Below, piece after piece: positions 36,458-45,983 of a stretch of DNA of 64,000 bases. This DNA is from Achromobacter arsenitoxydans SY8. GTDB taxonomy: Bacteria; Pseudomonadota; Gammaproteobacteria; Burkholderiales; Burkholderiaceae_B. The notes beneath the pieces were generated by a model. That model made no database searches, was not told the origin of the DNA, and was given only the letters and a program-made list of their open reading frames with translations. The stretch covers positions 1-64,000 of the forward strand of contig NZ_AGUF01000058.1 of the NCBI RefSeq assembly GCF_000236785.1. Direction: 5' to 3'. A program made the position numbers and the translations under genes. Position 1 is the first letter of the stretch, and every line of letters starts with the position of its first letter.

Positions 36458-36879
36458 CGCCGTCGGCAAGAACCTCAAGAACACCGCCCGCCCCGCCAGC
36501 ATTGAAACCCGAGAGGCCAAGCCTGGCGTGCCGGGGGCCTGGGGTGCGCGGGGCGTGTAGATGCGCCCGAGGGAATCTGAAGGAACCGCCGAAGGCGGTG
36601 ACGAAGATGACAACGGGGCAGTCCGGAGCGAACGCTCCGGACCGCAATCGTAGCCCCGCGCGCCCCAGGCCCCCGGCGCGCCAGGCGTCTCAAGAACTCA
36701 AACACCGAGCACAAAAAAAGGCCGCAAACAAAAGCGCCCAACCCCCAAAGCAACATCGCTCCAGAAATCAGGCGCCTAGAAAACCAGCAAAGCATCGAAG
36801 GCCCGCCGCCCCGCCACCCAGTGCCGGCCAGACGGCGCAAGCGGCGAACCCTCGATACCCAGTCAAAACCCAAACACAA
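36458..36879. other. Gene-free region between araC-type gene and ridA-like gene
   Basis: Convergent intergenic stretch. It holds structured repeat copy A (core 36533-36674, flanked by CTCAAGAAC direct repeats at about 36474 and 36689). The remaining part to 36879 is A-rich and unremarkable; no coding potential with codon bias like the neighbours. Confidence 0.7.
36533..36674 (+). repeat. Structured intergenic repeat, copy A
   Basis: Outer inverted arms of 22 bases (36533-36554 and 36653-36674, 21 of 22 complementary plus one G-T). Inside, in order: conserved block GATGCGCCCGAGGGAATCTG, a hairpin ACCGCC-GAA-GGCGGT (36585-36599), a variable segment, and a hairpin GTCCGGAGCG-AA-CGCTCCGGAC (36621-36642). 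Copies B and C share the layout; see the findings for covariation. Confidence 0.85.
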
Positions 36880-37287
36880 TCACTGCGCCGGCACCACCGC
36901 CGTCACCTCGATCTCCACCTTGGCCCGATCCTCAACCAGATCCGCCACCTCCACCGCCGTCATCGCCGGAAAATGCCGACCGATCAACTCCCGGTAGTGC
37001 TTGCCGATGGCCGGATAAGCCGCCACGTATTCATTCTTGTCCGTCACGTACCAAGTCATCCGCACGATATGCTCGGGCTTCGCCCCGCCCTCGGCCAGGA
37101 TCGCGACAATATTCGCCAGCGTCTGGCGGACCTGGTCGGCCAGGTCATCGGATTCGAACTGCTGCTGGCCGTTCCACCCCACCTGACCGCCCACGAACAC
37201 AAGCTTGCTGCCCACCTGCATCTCGGTAAGCACACCATTCGAATAGCCCCGGGGCGCCATCCAATCCGGCGGTTGCAGAATCTTCAT
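36880..37287 (-). CDS. RidA-family protein (Rid/YjgF/UK114)
   Basis: 135 residues. Family members deaminate reactive enamines/imines or act on related intermediates. The core QVGSKLVFVGGQVGWNG, QVRQTLANIVAILAEGGAKPEHIVRMTWYVT and the C-terminal VEIEVTAVV are typical; the arginine that marks active RidA (near IEVEVTA in others) is not obvious. Last gene of the 2-aminobenzoate operon, where an imine-handling enzyme would fit the amino-cyclohexene intermediates (inference). Confidence 0.88.
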   Translation of the reverse strand: MKILQPPDWMAPRGYSNGVLTEMQVGSKLVFVGGQVGWNGQQQFESDDLADQVRQTLANIVAILAEGGAKPEHIVRMTWYVTDKNEYVAAYPAIGKHYRELIGRHFPAMTAVEVADLVEDRAKVEIEVTAVVPAQ

Positions 37288-37339
37288 AACGTCTCATCCT
37301 ATTGATTAAATAAACAAAGCACAGGGTGGCGCACGCCGC

Positions 37340-37765
37340 TTACGCCGCGGGCGCCAGATAATCCTGCATGCGTGCGCGCAGATCCGCGGGCAACGGCATC
37401 GACTTCATCGTCCGCAAATCCACCGTCACGATCGTCAACGTGGCCGACAGCCGCAACTGCCCGTCCGGCCCCTCGAAACGCACCAGCGCCTTGAACGACG
37501 CGCCGCCGATGCGTTGCACCTCCAGTGTCTGCCGCAGCTTTTCATGCCAGCGGCTGGGCGCGCTGAAATCGCACGTCACCGACGCCATCGGCGTGCCGAT
37601 GTGCCGGTCCACGTGCAGCGCATGAAACGGCAGCCCCATCCCCTTATCGAACCATTCCTCGACGAAATCGTTGATCATCTCGAAATAGCGCGGATAGAAG
37701 ACAATGCCCGCCGGATCGCAATGGCGGAACCGGACTTCTACCTGACTGATGAAAGGTGCTGCCAT
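37340..37765 (-). CDS. 4-hydroxybenzoyl-CoA-thioesterase-fold acyl-CoA thioesterase
   Basis: 141 residues. Hotdog fold with the catalytic Asp motif RHCDPAGIVFYPRYFEMINDF, typical of aromatic-CoA thioesterases. In this operon it could release trapped CoA esters or hydrolyse 2-aminobenzoyl-CoA as a safety valve (inference). 20 bases after the CoA ligase gene. Confidence 0.9.
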   Translation of the reverse strand: MAAPFISQVEVRFRHCDPAGIVFYPRYFEMINDFVEEWFDKGMGLPFHALHVDRHIGTPMASVTCDFSAPSRWHEKLRQTLEVQRIGGASFKALVRFEGPDGQLRLSATLTIVTVDLRTMKSMPLPADLRARMQDYLAPAA

Positions 37766-37785
37766 GGTGTTTCCTTAGTGCCTTT

Positions 37786-39426
37786 TCATGCCATCTTGCG
37801 CAGCGCAAAGCGCTGCAGCTTGCCGGTTTCGGTGCGCGGCAAGGTCTCCACGAATTCGATCGCGCGCGGATACTTGTACGGCGCGATGTTCGCCTTCACG
37901 AACGCCTGCATCGCCGCCACCAGCTCGTCGCTGGGCGCAAAACCCGGCTTGAGCACCACGAACGCCTTCACCAGCTGCCCGCGCTCGTCATCCATCGCCC
38001 CGACCACCCCGCACTCCGCCACCGCCTCGTGGCGCAACAGCGCGTCCTCGACTTCGGGGCCCGCGATGTTGTAGCCGGCGGACACGATCATGTCGTCGTT
38101 GCGGGCCTGATAGAACAGATAGCCGTCGTCGTCCTGCACGAACGTATCGCCCGGCAGGTTCCAGCCCTGCTGCACGAAGCGGCGCTGGCGCTCGTCCGCC
38201 AGATAGCGGCAACCGGTCGGCCCCTTGATGGCCAGCCGGCCCACCGTGCCATTGGGCACGGGCTTCATGTCGTCGTCCACGATCTGCGCCACATAACCCG
38301 GCACCACACGGCCGATCGCCCCGCGGCGCACTGCCTCGGGCGGGCTCGACACAAACACGTGGATCATTTCCGTTCCGCCTATGCCGTCGATCATCTCGAT
38401 GCCCGTCGCTTCCTTCCAGAGCTGGCGGGTGGCGTCCGGCAAGGCTTCACCAGCCGACACGCTTTTCTTCAGCGACGACAGATCGAACTTGCCCACCAGC
38501 GCCGCCATCTGGCGATAGAAAGTCGGCGCCGTGAACACGACCGTGGCGAGGAAGTCCTGGATCAATTCCAGCAGGCTTTCCGGCGACAGCTTTTCAGCCA
38601 GCACCGTGCTCGCGCCCACGCGCAGCGGGAAGCACAGCAGCCCGCCCAGGCCGAACGTAAAGGCCAGCGGCGGCGTGCCGCAGAAAATGTCGTCCGGCCC
38701 CGGCTTGATCACATGCTTGGGGAACAGGTCGCACATCGCCAGCACGTCGCGGTGGAAATGCATGCAGCCCTTGGGCGAGCCCGTGGTTCCGCTGGTGAAG
38801 GCGATCAGGCACACATCGTCGGCAGCGGTATCGCAGGCCTCGAAGGCATCCGGCTTGGCCGCCGCCAGCGCGTCCAGTGCGTCCGGCGAGGCGTCGTTGA
38901 AGTACACGACCTGGGACAGGCCGGGGCAGTGATTCTCGTGGTCCGGCTGCGCGCAGAACTGCGCCTCTTCCTTCAGGCGCACATCGCACAACACGGCCTG
39001 GATCTGCGCCTTGTCGATGATCTGCTTGAGCTCTTTGGAACGCAGCAGCGGCATCGTCGGCACGGTGACCAGCCCCGCCTTGATCGCGGCCAGCCAGGAC
39101 GCGGCCATCATGGGGTTGTTCGGCCCGCGCAGCAGCAGGCGGTTGCCGGGCACCAGCTTCATGTCCTCGGTCAGCACATGGGCGATGCGGTTGGTCAGGG
39201 CGGCAAGTTCGCGGTAGGTCATCGCGGCCGGCTTGCCGTCCTGCCGCCAGCGCAGCGCCACACGGTCGCCGTGGCCGCGGTCGACCATGGCGTCCACCAA
39301 TTCCACGGCGCAGTTAAAGCGCTTGGGATAGGCCACGTCGGGGCCGTCGAGCAGGAATTCTGGCCATTGTTCGCCCGGGGGCAGATTGTCCCGGGCGAAG
39401 GTGTCGATGTGGGCGGATACTTCCAT
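37786..39426 (-). CDS. abmG: Aryl-CoA ligase, probable 2-aminobenzoate-CoA ligase
   Basis: 546 residues. ANL-superfamily ligase that forms an aryl-AMP and then the CoA thioester. AMP-binding motif FTSGTTGSPKGCMHFH, the A5-like IDGIGGTEMIHVF, GRLAIKGPTGCRY and the C-terminal catalytic lysine in PRTETGKLQRFAL. Length and sequence fit benzoate-CoA ligase family; the neighbouring fused monooxygenase/reductase makes anthranilate the most likely substrate. Substrate choice between benzoate, salicylate and anthranilate rests on context. Confidence 0.88.
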   Translation of the reverse strand: MEVSAHIDTFARDNLPPGEQWPEFLLDGPDVAYPKRFNCAVELVDAMVDRGHGDRVALRWRQDGKPAAMTYRELAALTNRIAHVLTEDMKLVPGNRLLLRGPNNPMMAASWLAAIKAGLVTVPTMPLLRSKELKQIIDKAQIQAVLCDVRLKEEAQFCAQPDHENHCPGLSQVVYFNDASPDALDALAAAKPDAFEACDTAADDVCLIAFTSGTTGSPKGCMHFHRDVLAMCDLFPKHVIKPGPDDIFCGTPPLAFTFGLGGLLCFPLRVGASTVLAEKLSPESLLELIQDFLATVVFTAPTFYRQMAALVGKFDLSSLKKSVSAGEALPDATRQLWKEATGIEMIDGIGGTEMIHVFVSSPPEAVRRGAIGRVVPGYVAQIVDDDMKPVPNGTVGRLAIKGPTGCRYLADERQRRFVQQGWNLPGDTFVQDDDGYLFYQARNDDMIVSAGYNIAGPEVEDALLRHEAVAECGVVGAMDDERGQLVKAFVVLKPGFAPSDELVAAMQAFVKANIAPYKYPRAIEFVETLPRTETGKLQRFALRKMA

Positions 39427-39489
39427 GAAAATTCCCCTTGGCTAGTGCGATGCGGTTTTCGATGCAAAAGGCAGGCGCTCGGTGGCCCT

Positions 39490-40659
<1,170 letters not shown>

Positions 40660-40661
40660 CG

Positions 40662-41519
40662 TCAATTCCCCTGGAAGACGGGTTTCTGCTTGGCCACGAA
40701 GGCCTCGTAGGCGCGATGGAAGTCGCGCGTCTGCATGCAGATGGCCTGGGCCTCGGCTTCGGCCTCGATGGCCTCGTCCACGCCCATATTCCACTCCTGG
40801 TGCAGCAGCTTCTTGGTCACGCCGTGGGCGAAGGTCGGGCCCGCGGCCAGTTGCGCCGCCAGCGTCTGGGCGGCTTCCAGCAGTTTTTCGGAGTCGTGCA
40901 GGGCGTTGAAGAAGCCCCAGTTCGCGCCTTCTTCGGCCGTCATGGCGCGGCCCGTGTACAGGAGCTCGGACGCGCGGCCCTGGCCGATCATGCGCGGCAG
41001 CAGCGTGCACGCGCCCATGTCGGCGCCCGCCAGGCCCACCCGGGTGAACAGGAAGGCGGTACGCGCGGCGGGCGTGCCCAGGCGCATGTCGGAAGCCAGC
41101 GCCACCATTGCGCCCGCGCCGGCGCACACGCCGTCCACGGCGGCCACGATGGGCTGCGGGCAGGCGCGCATGGCCTTGACCAGGTCGCCCGTCATCCGCG
41201 TGAAGTCCAGCAGTTCCGGCATGCTCATCTTGGTGAGCGGGCCGATGATTTCATGCACGTCGCCGCCGGAGCAGAAATTGCCGCCCGCGCCCGTCACCAC
41301 CACCACCTTGACGTCGGTGGCGTACACCAGCGAGCGGAACAGGTCGCGCAGTTCGGCGTAAGAGTCGAACGTCAGCGGGTTCTTGCGTTCGGGGCGATTC
41401 AGCGTGATGGTGCCGATCTTGCCGTCCGCCGACACCTGCCACAGGAACGTCTTCGCCTGATAGCCGGCGAATGGACGCTTGTGATGCTTCATGGTGTGCT
41501 CTTCGGGCTGGGTGCTCAT
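40662..41519 (-). CDS. Enoyl-CoA hydratase/isomerase family protein
   Basis: 285 residues. Crotonase fold: oxyanion-hole blocks [15 protein letters not shown] and [19 protein letters not shown], then [19 protein letters not shown]. About 25 residues longer at the N-terminus than simple crotonases; an internal ATG nine codons in (MKHHKRPF) is an alternative start. Likely hydrates or opens the alicyclic ring intermediate formed after dearomatisation. Confidence 0.9.
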   Translation of the reverse strand: MSTQPEEHTMKHHKRPFAGYQAKTFLWQVSADGKIGTITLNRPERKNPLTFDSYAELRDLFRSLVYATDVKVVVVTGAGGNFCSGGDVHEIIGPLTKMSMPELLDFTRMTGDLVKAMRACPQPIVAAVDGVCAGAGAMVALASDMRLGTPAARTAFLFTRVGLAGADMGACTLLPRMIGQGRASELLYTGRAMTAEEGANWGFFNALHDSEKLLEAAQTLAAQLAAGPTFAHGVTKKLLHQEWNMGVDEAIEAEAEAQAICMQTRDFHRAYEAFVAKQKPVFQGN

Positions 41520-41561
41520 GGTGTCTCCGTTCGTGGATTCTTGGGGGATCGGCGGCCTGGG

Positions 41562-42353
41562 TCAGCCGGTCATCACTTCGCCGCCGTCTACGGCGATGGC
41601 CTGGCCGTTGATGGACGCGGAAGCGGGCAGCGCCAGCCAGGCAACCGTCTCGGCCACTTCCTCGGGCTGCACCAGGCGGCCCTGCGGGTTGCGCTCGGCC
41701 AACTTGAGCCTGGCGGCTTCCGGCGTCAGGCCGGTCTTCTCGACAATGTTCGCGACCGCGCCGCGCACGATGTCGGTCTCGGTGTAGCCGGGGCAAACCG
41801 CGTTGACGGTGACGCCCTTCTGCGCGGTTTCCAGCGCCAGCGAGCGCGTCAGTCCGATCACGCCGTGCTTGGCGGCGCAGTAGGCGCTTACATAGCCATA
41901 GCCGATCAAGCCCGCCGTGCTGGCCACGTTGATCACGCGGCCCCATCTTTCCTGCAGCATGCCCGGCAGCGCGGCCTGGATGCAGTGGAACGTGCCGGTC
42001 AGGTTGACGGCCAGCATCTGGTTCCACAGCGCGGCGTCGGTGCGGTCAAAGCGTTGGCTGACCGCCTGCCCCGCGTTGTTCACCAGGATCAGCACAGGGC
42101 CGAACTCGGCCTCGGCCTGCGCGAACGCCGCGCGCACCGAGGCCTCGTCCGCCACGTCGGCGCTGACGGCCTGCACCTGGCCCATGCGGGCCAGTTCGTC
42201 GGCCGCGGTGTCCAGCGCCGCGCCGTCGCGGCCCAGCAGCGTGACGCGGGCGCCGCGCTGCAGCAGCGCCCGGGCGCTGGCGAGGCCGATGCCGCGGGCG
42301 CCGCCGGTCACCAGGGCGTGACGCCCGGCGAGCGGTTGCGTGAGAGTGGTCAT
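41562..42353 (-). CDS. SDR-family dehydrogenase, probable 3-hydroxyacyl-CoA dehydrogenase
   Basis: 263 residues. Cofactor loop [24 protein letters not shown], catalytic [24 protein letters not shown] (Ser, Tyr-x3-Lys) and C-terminal [13 protein letters not shown]. The C-terminal VDGGE ending is common in 3-hydroxyacyl-CoA and hydroxycyclohexanoyl-CoA dehydrogenases. ATGA overlap with the monooxygenase gene. Confidence 0.9.
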   Translation of the reverse strand: MTTLTQPLAGRHALVTGGARGIGLASARALLQRGARVTLLGRDGAALDTAADELARMGQVQAVSADVADEASVRAAFAQAEAEFGPVLILVNNAGQAVSQRFDRTDAALWNQMLAVNLTGTFHCIQAALPGMLQERWGRVINVASTAGLIGYGYVSAYCAAKHGVIGLTRSLALETAQKGVTVNAVCPGYTETDIVRGAVANIVEKTGLTPEAARLKLAERNPQGRLVQPEEVAETVAWLALPASASINGQAIAVDGGEVMTG

Positions 42354-44701
42354 TTGATATCCAGTTGCGCCATGGCGGCGGCGCGTTCAAAGTTGGTTTC
42401 CAGCTGCCGCTTGCCGGCGAAGTACTGGCTGGGCCACGAGACATCAACATAGCCCACCCGCGCCGCTTCGCGTAGCGTCCAGGAGGCGTCGGCCAAATGG
42501 GGACGCGCCAGGGCGCAGAGATCCGCGCGGCCCGAGGCGATGATGCCGTTGGCGTGGTCGGCCTCGAAGATGGCGCCCACCGCGATGGTGGGGATGCCGG
42601 CCTCGTTGCGGACGCGGTCGGCGAACGGGGTCTGGAACATGCGGCCGTACACCGGCTTTTCTTCCTTGCTGACCTGGCCCGACGAGCAGTCGATCATGTC
42701 GGCCCCGGCTGCCTTGAAATGGCGCGCGATTTCCACCGCATCGTCGGCCGTGATCCCGCCTTCCACCCAGTCGCTGGCGGAGATCCGCACCGACATGGGC
42801 TTGTCTTCGGGCCAGACGGCGCGCACCGCGTGAAAGACTTCCAGCGGGAAGCGCAGACGGTTTTCCAGGCTGCCGCCGTATTCGTCCTGGCGGCGGTTGG
42901 TCAGCGGCGAAATGAAGCTGGACAGCAGGTAGCCGTGCGCGCAGTGCAGTTCCAGCCAGTCGAAGCCGGCGGCCTGGGCGCGGCGGGCGGCCGCCACGAA
43001 GTTGTCGCGCACCTGGTCCATGTCTTCGCGCGTCATGGCGCGCGGCGTCTGCGACACGCGCTCGATGTACGGCAGGGCCGACGCCGACACCAGCGGCCAG
43101 TTGCCCTCCGAAAGCGGATGGTCGATCTTCTGCCAGCCGAGTTGCGTGGAGCCCTTGCGGCCGGCGTGACCCAACTGCATGCCGATGCGGGCATCGCTGT
43201 TGGCGTGCACGAAATTCACAATGCGGGCGAACGCCTGCTGCTGCTCGTCGTTCCACAGGCCCGGGCACCCCGGCGTGATGCGGCCGTCGGGCGACACGCA
43301 GGTCATTTCCACCATCACCAGCCCCGCTCCGCCCATCGCGCGGGCGCCCAGGTGAACCAGGTGGAAATCGCCCGGCACGCCGTCGGTGCAGGAATACATG
43401 GCCATCGGCGACACAAGGATGCGGTTCTTGAGCCGCACGCCGCGCGCCTGGTAGGGCGTCAGCATCGGGATGGCGGGACGCCGGCCGTCGGGCGTGGCGG
43501 CCCCCGCGCGCTCGGCGATCCAGCGCTCAAAGCCTTCAAGCCAGGCCGGGTCGCGCAGACGCAGGTTCTCGTGCGAGATGCGCTGCGAACGGGTCAGGAG
43601 CGAATAGGCGAACTGCTCGGGTTCCAGGTCGGCGTAGCGCTTGACGTTCTCGAACCATTCGGTGGAGTTGCGGGCGGCGTTCTGGATCTTCAGCACTTCC
43701 ACGCTGCGCACCTGCTCGTAGTGGTGCAGGCCGGCTTCCACGCTGCCCTCGGCGCCGCTGAGGCAGCGGGCCAGTTCAATGGCGTCTTCCAGCGCCAGCT
43801 TGGTGCCGGAACCGATGGAGAAGTGCGCGGTGTGCGCGGCGTCGCCCATCAGCACAACCGGCACACGCCGCTGGCCGCGCGCCGTGTCCAGGGTGTTCCA
43901 GTGGACCCAGGTGTTGCAGATGACACGCGGGAAACGGATCCAGATGGCCGAACCGCGCAGGTGCGACGCGTTGCTGATCAGCTTGTTGCCGTCCAGCCAG
44001 GGCGCGAACAGCTTTTCGCAGTAGGCGATGCCCTCTTCCTGGCTCATTTTCTCAATGCCGGCGGCCTGCCACGTTTCTTCGGGCGTTTCGACGATGAACG
44101 TGGACATGCCGTCTTCGTAGCGGTAGGCGTGCGCCTGGAACCAGCCGTGCTCGGTCTGCACAAAGGCGAAGGTGAAGGCGTCGAACACCTTCTTGGTGCC
44201 CAGCCACACGAAGCGGCAGCGGCGCTGGTCGATATCGGGGTGGAAGGTGTCCGCGTAACGGGTGCGGACCTGGCTGTTGATGCCGTCGGAGGCGATGACG
44301 AGGTCGGCGTCATATTCGCGGGCGATGGCCTGGTCGTCCTGGACGAAGTTTTCGAACACCAGCTTCACGCCGACGTCTTCGCAACGCGCCTGCAGGATGT
44401 TCAGCAGCTTCTTGCGGCCGATGCCGATGAAGCCGTGGCCGCTGCTGCGGATGCTGCGTCCCTTGAAGTGGATGTCGATGTCATCCCAATGGTTGAAGGC
44501 GTCGCCGATGGTCTGGGCGGAAACGGGGTCGGCTTCGCGCAGGTTCTGCATGGTGGCGTCGGAGAACACCACGCCCCAGCCGAAGGTGTCGTACGGGCGA
44601 TTGCGCTCGATGACGGTGATTTCGTTGGCAGGGTTCTGCAGCTTCATAAGCAGGCCGAAGTACAGGCCGGCGGGACCGCCGCCGATGCAGACTATTTTCA
44701 T
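42350..44701 (-). CDS. abmA: Fused flavin monooxygenase / old-yellow-enzyme reductase, probable 2-aminobenzoyl-CoA monooxygenase/reductase
   Basis: 783 residues. Residues 1-390 are a FAD-dependent aromatic hydroxylase: [16 protein letters not shown], the [15 protein letters not shown] block and the second FAD motif [18 protein letters not shown]. Residues about 400-770 are an FMN-dependent old yellow enzyme: [20 protein letters not shown] binding residues, [16 protein letters not shown]. This two-part protein is known from Azoarcus evansii, where it hydroxylates and reduces 2-aminobenzoyl-CoA and so removes aromaticity; salicyloyl-CoA 5-hydroxylases look similar. First gene of the operon, 72 bases downstream of a probable MarR site. 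Confidence 0.9.
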   Translation of the reverse strand: MKIVCIGGGPAGLYFGLLMKLQNPANEITVIERNRPYDTFGWGVVFSDATMQNLREADPVSAQTIGDAFNHWDDIDIHFKGRSIRSSGHGFIGIGRKKLLNILQARCEDVGVKLVFENFVQDDQAIAREYDADLVIASDGINSQVRTRYADTFHPDIDQRRCRFVWLGTKKVFDAFTFAFVQTEHGWFQAHAYRYEDGMSTFIVETPEETWQAAGIEKMSQEEGIAYCEKLFAPWLDGNKLISNASHLRGSAIWIRFPRVICNTWVHWNTLDTARGQRRVPVVLMGDAAHTAHFSIGSGTKLALEDAIELARCLSGAEGSVEAGLHHYEQVRSVEVLKIQNAARNSTEWFENVKRYADLEPEQFAYSLLTRSQRISHENLRLRDPAWLEGFERWIAERAGAATPDGRRPAIPMLTPYQARGVRLKNRILVSPMAMYSCTDGVPGDFHLVHLGARAMGGAGLVMVEMTCVSPDGRITPGCPGLWNDEQQQAFARIVNFVHANSDARIGMQLGHAGRKGSTQLGWQKIDHPLSEGNWPLVSASALPYIERVSQTPRAMTREDMDQVRDNFVAAARRAQAAGFDWLELHCAHGYLLSSFISPLTNRRQDEYGGSLENRLRFPLEVFHAVRAVWPEDKPMSVRISASDWVEGGITADDAVEIARHFKAAGADMIDCSSGQVSKEEKPVYGRMFQTPFADRVRNEAGIPTIAVGAIFEADHANGIIASGRADLCALARPHLADASWTLREAARVGYVDVSWPSQYFAGKRQLETNFERAAAMAQLDIK

Positions 44702-44772
44702 TGCCGTGATGCTCCGAAGTACGCGACGGTCGCTGGATGCTGTAGCGGGAAGCCGCAGAAATTTAGGTCTGG

Positions 44773-44792
44773 ATAGTTTAGGCTTGAAATAT
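44773..44792. promoter_or_regulatory. Operator-like palindrome upstream of abmA (probable MarR site, copy 1)
   Basis: ATAGTTTAGG-CTTGAAATAT: AT-rich imperfect palindrome 72 bases upstream of the abmA start. 17 of 20 bases match the site at 57610-57629 between livK and the hydrolase-marR genes. A degenerate TTTAGG half also lies at 44763-44768. Confidence 0.6.
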
Positions 44793-44962
44793 ATACCTGA
44801 AGTGGGGGGTGTGCAAATGAGGGAAAGTATTTAGGAGGGGATGGTAAATGGGGACAGTTTTATTCGCGGTTTGTATATGGAGACGGGATCGGGACGAAGC
44901 TGTTGCCGGCCAGTGGTTCTTGTCCCGGGCATCGCGTTTGAGTTCTTGATCCGCGTCCCGGC

Positions 44963-45121
44963 GCGGGTGGTGGGGCGGCGAGCGCCCACGATTGCGGTCC
45001 GGAGCGTTCGCTCCGGACTTGCCTAGGCGGCCCCCCCCGTCGTCATCTTCGTTGTCGCCTTCGGCGACTGCCTTCAGATTCCCTCGGGCGCATCGAGGTT
45101 GCTCGCCACCCCACCACCCGC
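44963..45121 (-). repeat. Structured intergenic repeat, copy C (inverted)
   Basis: Outer arms 44963-44983 and 45101-45121 (20 of 21 complementary plus one G-T) have a sequence unrelated to the arms of copies A and B. The inner hairpins are present in the same order when read on the minus strand: GTCGCC-GAA-GGCGAC (45054-45068) and GTCCGGAGCG with loop AA (44997-45018). The GATGCGCCCGAGGGAATCTG block is conserved in part. Confidence 0.82.
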
Positions 45122-45193
45122 ACCGTGCCGCTGCGGATTGCCAGTCCGGAACGCTGCTGGGTCCAGGGTCAGGGACGAGGCTTGCGTGGCCCG

Positions 45194-45225
45194 CCAATCA
45201 CGGCCGCGCGGGCGGCCGCGATTGG
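45194..45225. repeat. Strong GC-rich hairpin
   Basis: Arms CCAATCACGGCCGC (45194-45207) and GCGGCCGCGATTGG (45212-45225), 13 of 14 complementary plus one wobble pair, loop of four bases. No T-tract follows, so it is not a classical terminator. Confidence 0.6.
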
Positions 45226-45315
45226 CATACGCACGGTGAGGCGTCGCGGCGGTGTGCGCTTGCGCGCAGGTGGCGGGTGGTTTGCTAGTGGCTCCAGCAT
45301 CACTGGGGGAGTGGT

Positions 45316-45378
45316 GATGGGCGGCGCGCGGCAGGCAGCCGCATGCTTGCGCAAATTTTCTCGCGCGCGCCGCCCATC
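45316..45378. repeat. 15-bp perfect inverted repeat with a 33-base loop
   Basis: GATGGGCGGCGCGCG at 45316-45330 and its exact complement at 45364-45378. The flanks CTCCAG and CTGGAG a little farther out extend the symmetry. Function unknown; part of the repeat island. Confidence 0.6.
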
Positions 45379-45454
45379 CGGCACTGGAGTTCACTTGGCG
45401 AATAGCGGCGAGCGGATGTTTGGGGCTTCCAGTGGGCAGCGACGTCACGCGACC

Positions 45455-45519
45455 GGTGTCTGACACCCGCCGAGACGCCGTTGCAGATTGGAGCCCGTCG
45501 CACCAGGGTGTCAGACACC
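45455..45519. repeat. Paired GGTGTCWGACACC palindromes, copy 2
   Basis: GGTGTCTGACACC at 45455-45467 and GGTGTCAGACACC at 45507-45519: same centre bases, order and 52-base pitch as at 29279-29343, with unrelated bases between. A mismatched third unit GGTGTCAGTCACC lies at 45549-45561. Confidence 0.75.
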
Positions 45520-45765
45520 TTGCATGCAGAGTGAAGCCGCCTCACTCCGGTGTCAGTCACCTGCGACGCCCCCCCCGAGCAGCCATCCGCGAAGCGGCAT
45601 CGCCACGACGCAAGACACCGCGTACGTCCCCAAAGGCCGCCCGCGCGGCCGGCCGGGGACGGGCCCCGCAAGACGCTCCACACCACAACCCTTGGCGGCT
45701 AGAACCTCAAGAACTCACTCCACCCCAGCGCCCGTGAAGCTGACACCGCCAGAGCCCGGTGTGGC

Positions 45766-45907
45766 GGGGGCCTGGGGTGCGCGGGGCGTGTAGATGCGCC
45801 CGACGGAATCCGAAGGAATCGCCGAAGGCGATGACGAGGATGAGGAAGGGGAAGTCCGGAGCGAACGCTCCGGACCGCAATCGTAGCCCCGCGCGCCCCA
45901 GGCCCCC
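45766..45907 (+). repeat. Structured intergenic repeat, copy B
   Basis: Outer arms 45766-45787 and 45886-45907 are identical to those of copy A. Inner hairpin ATCGCC-GAA-GGCGAT (45818-45832) differs from copy A by paired changes; hairpin GTCCGGAGCG-AA-CGCTCCGGAC is identical (45854-45875). CTCAAGAAC lies on both sides (about 45716 and 45922), as in copy A. Confidence 0.85.
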
Positions 45908-45983
45908 GCCGCGCCGGGCGTCTCAAGAACCCTGCACAACGCACCAAGCAACACACCAAACCAAGCCAAGAAAGCAGAACCCG

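Larger units (their letters stand above)
44702..45983. other. Repeat-rich intergenic island without a gene
   Basis: 1.28 kb between the abmA promoter and the 3' end of the GGDEF/EAL gene. From left to right it contains an operator-like site (44773-44792), structured repeat copy C (inverted), a 14-bp stem hairpin (45194-45225), a 15-bp long-range inverted repeat (45316-45378), a GGTGTC palindrome pair (45455-45519, degenerate third unit 45549-45561) and structured repeat copy B (45766-45907). Open frames here are repeat translations without plausible starts. Confidence 0.75.

Noticed and set aside
42497..44776. 759-codon open frame on the plus strand opposite abmA
   Set aside because: Antisense to the monooxygenase/reductase with both domains intact on the other strand.
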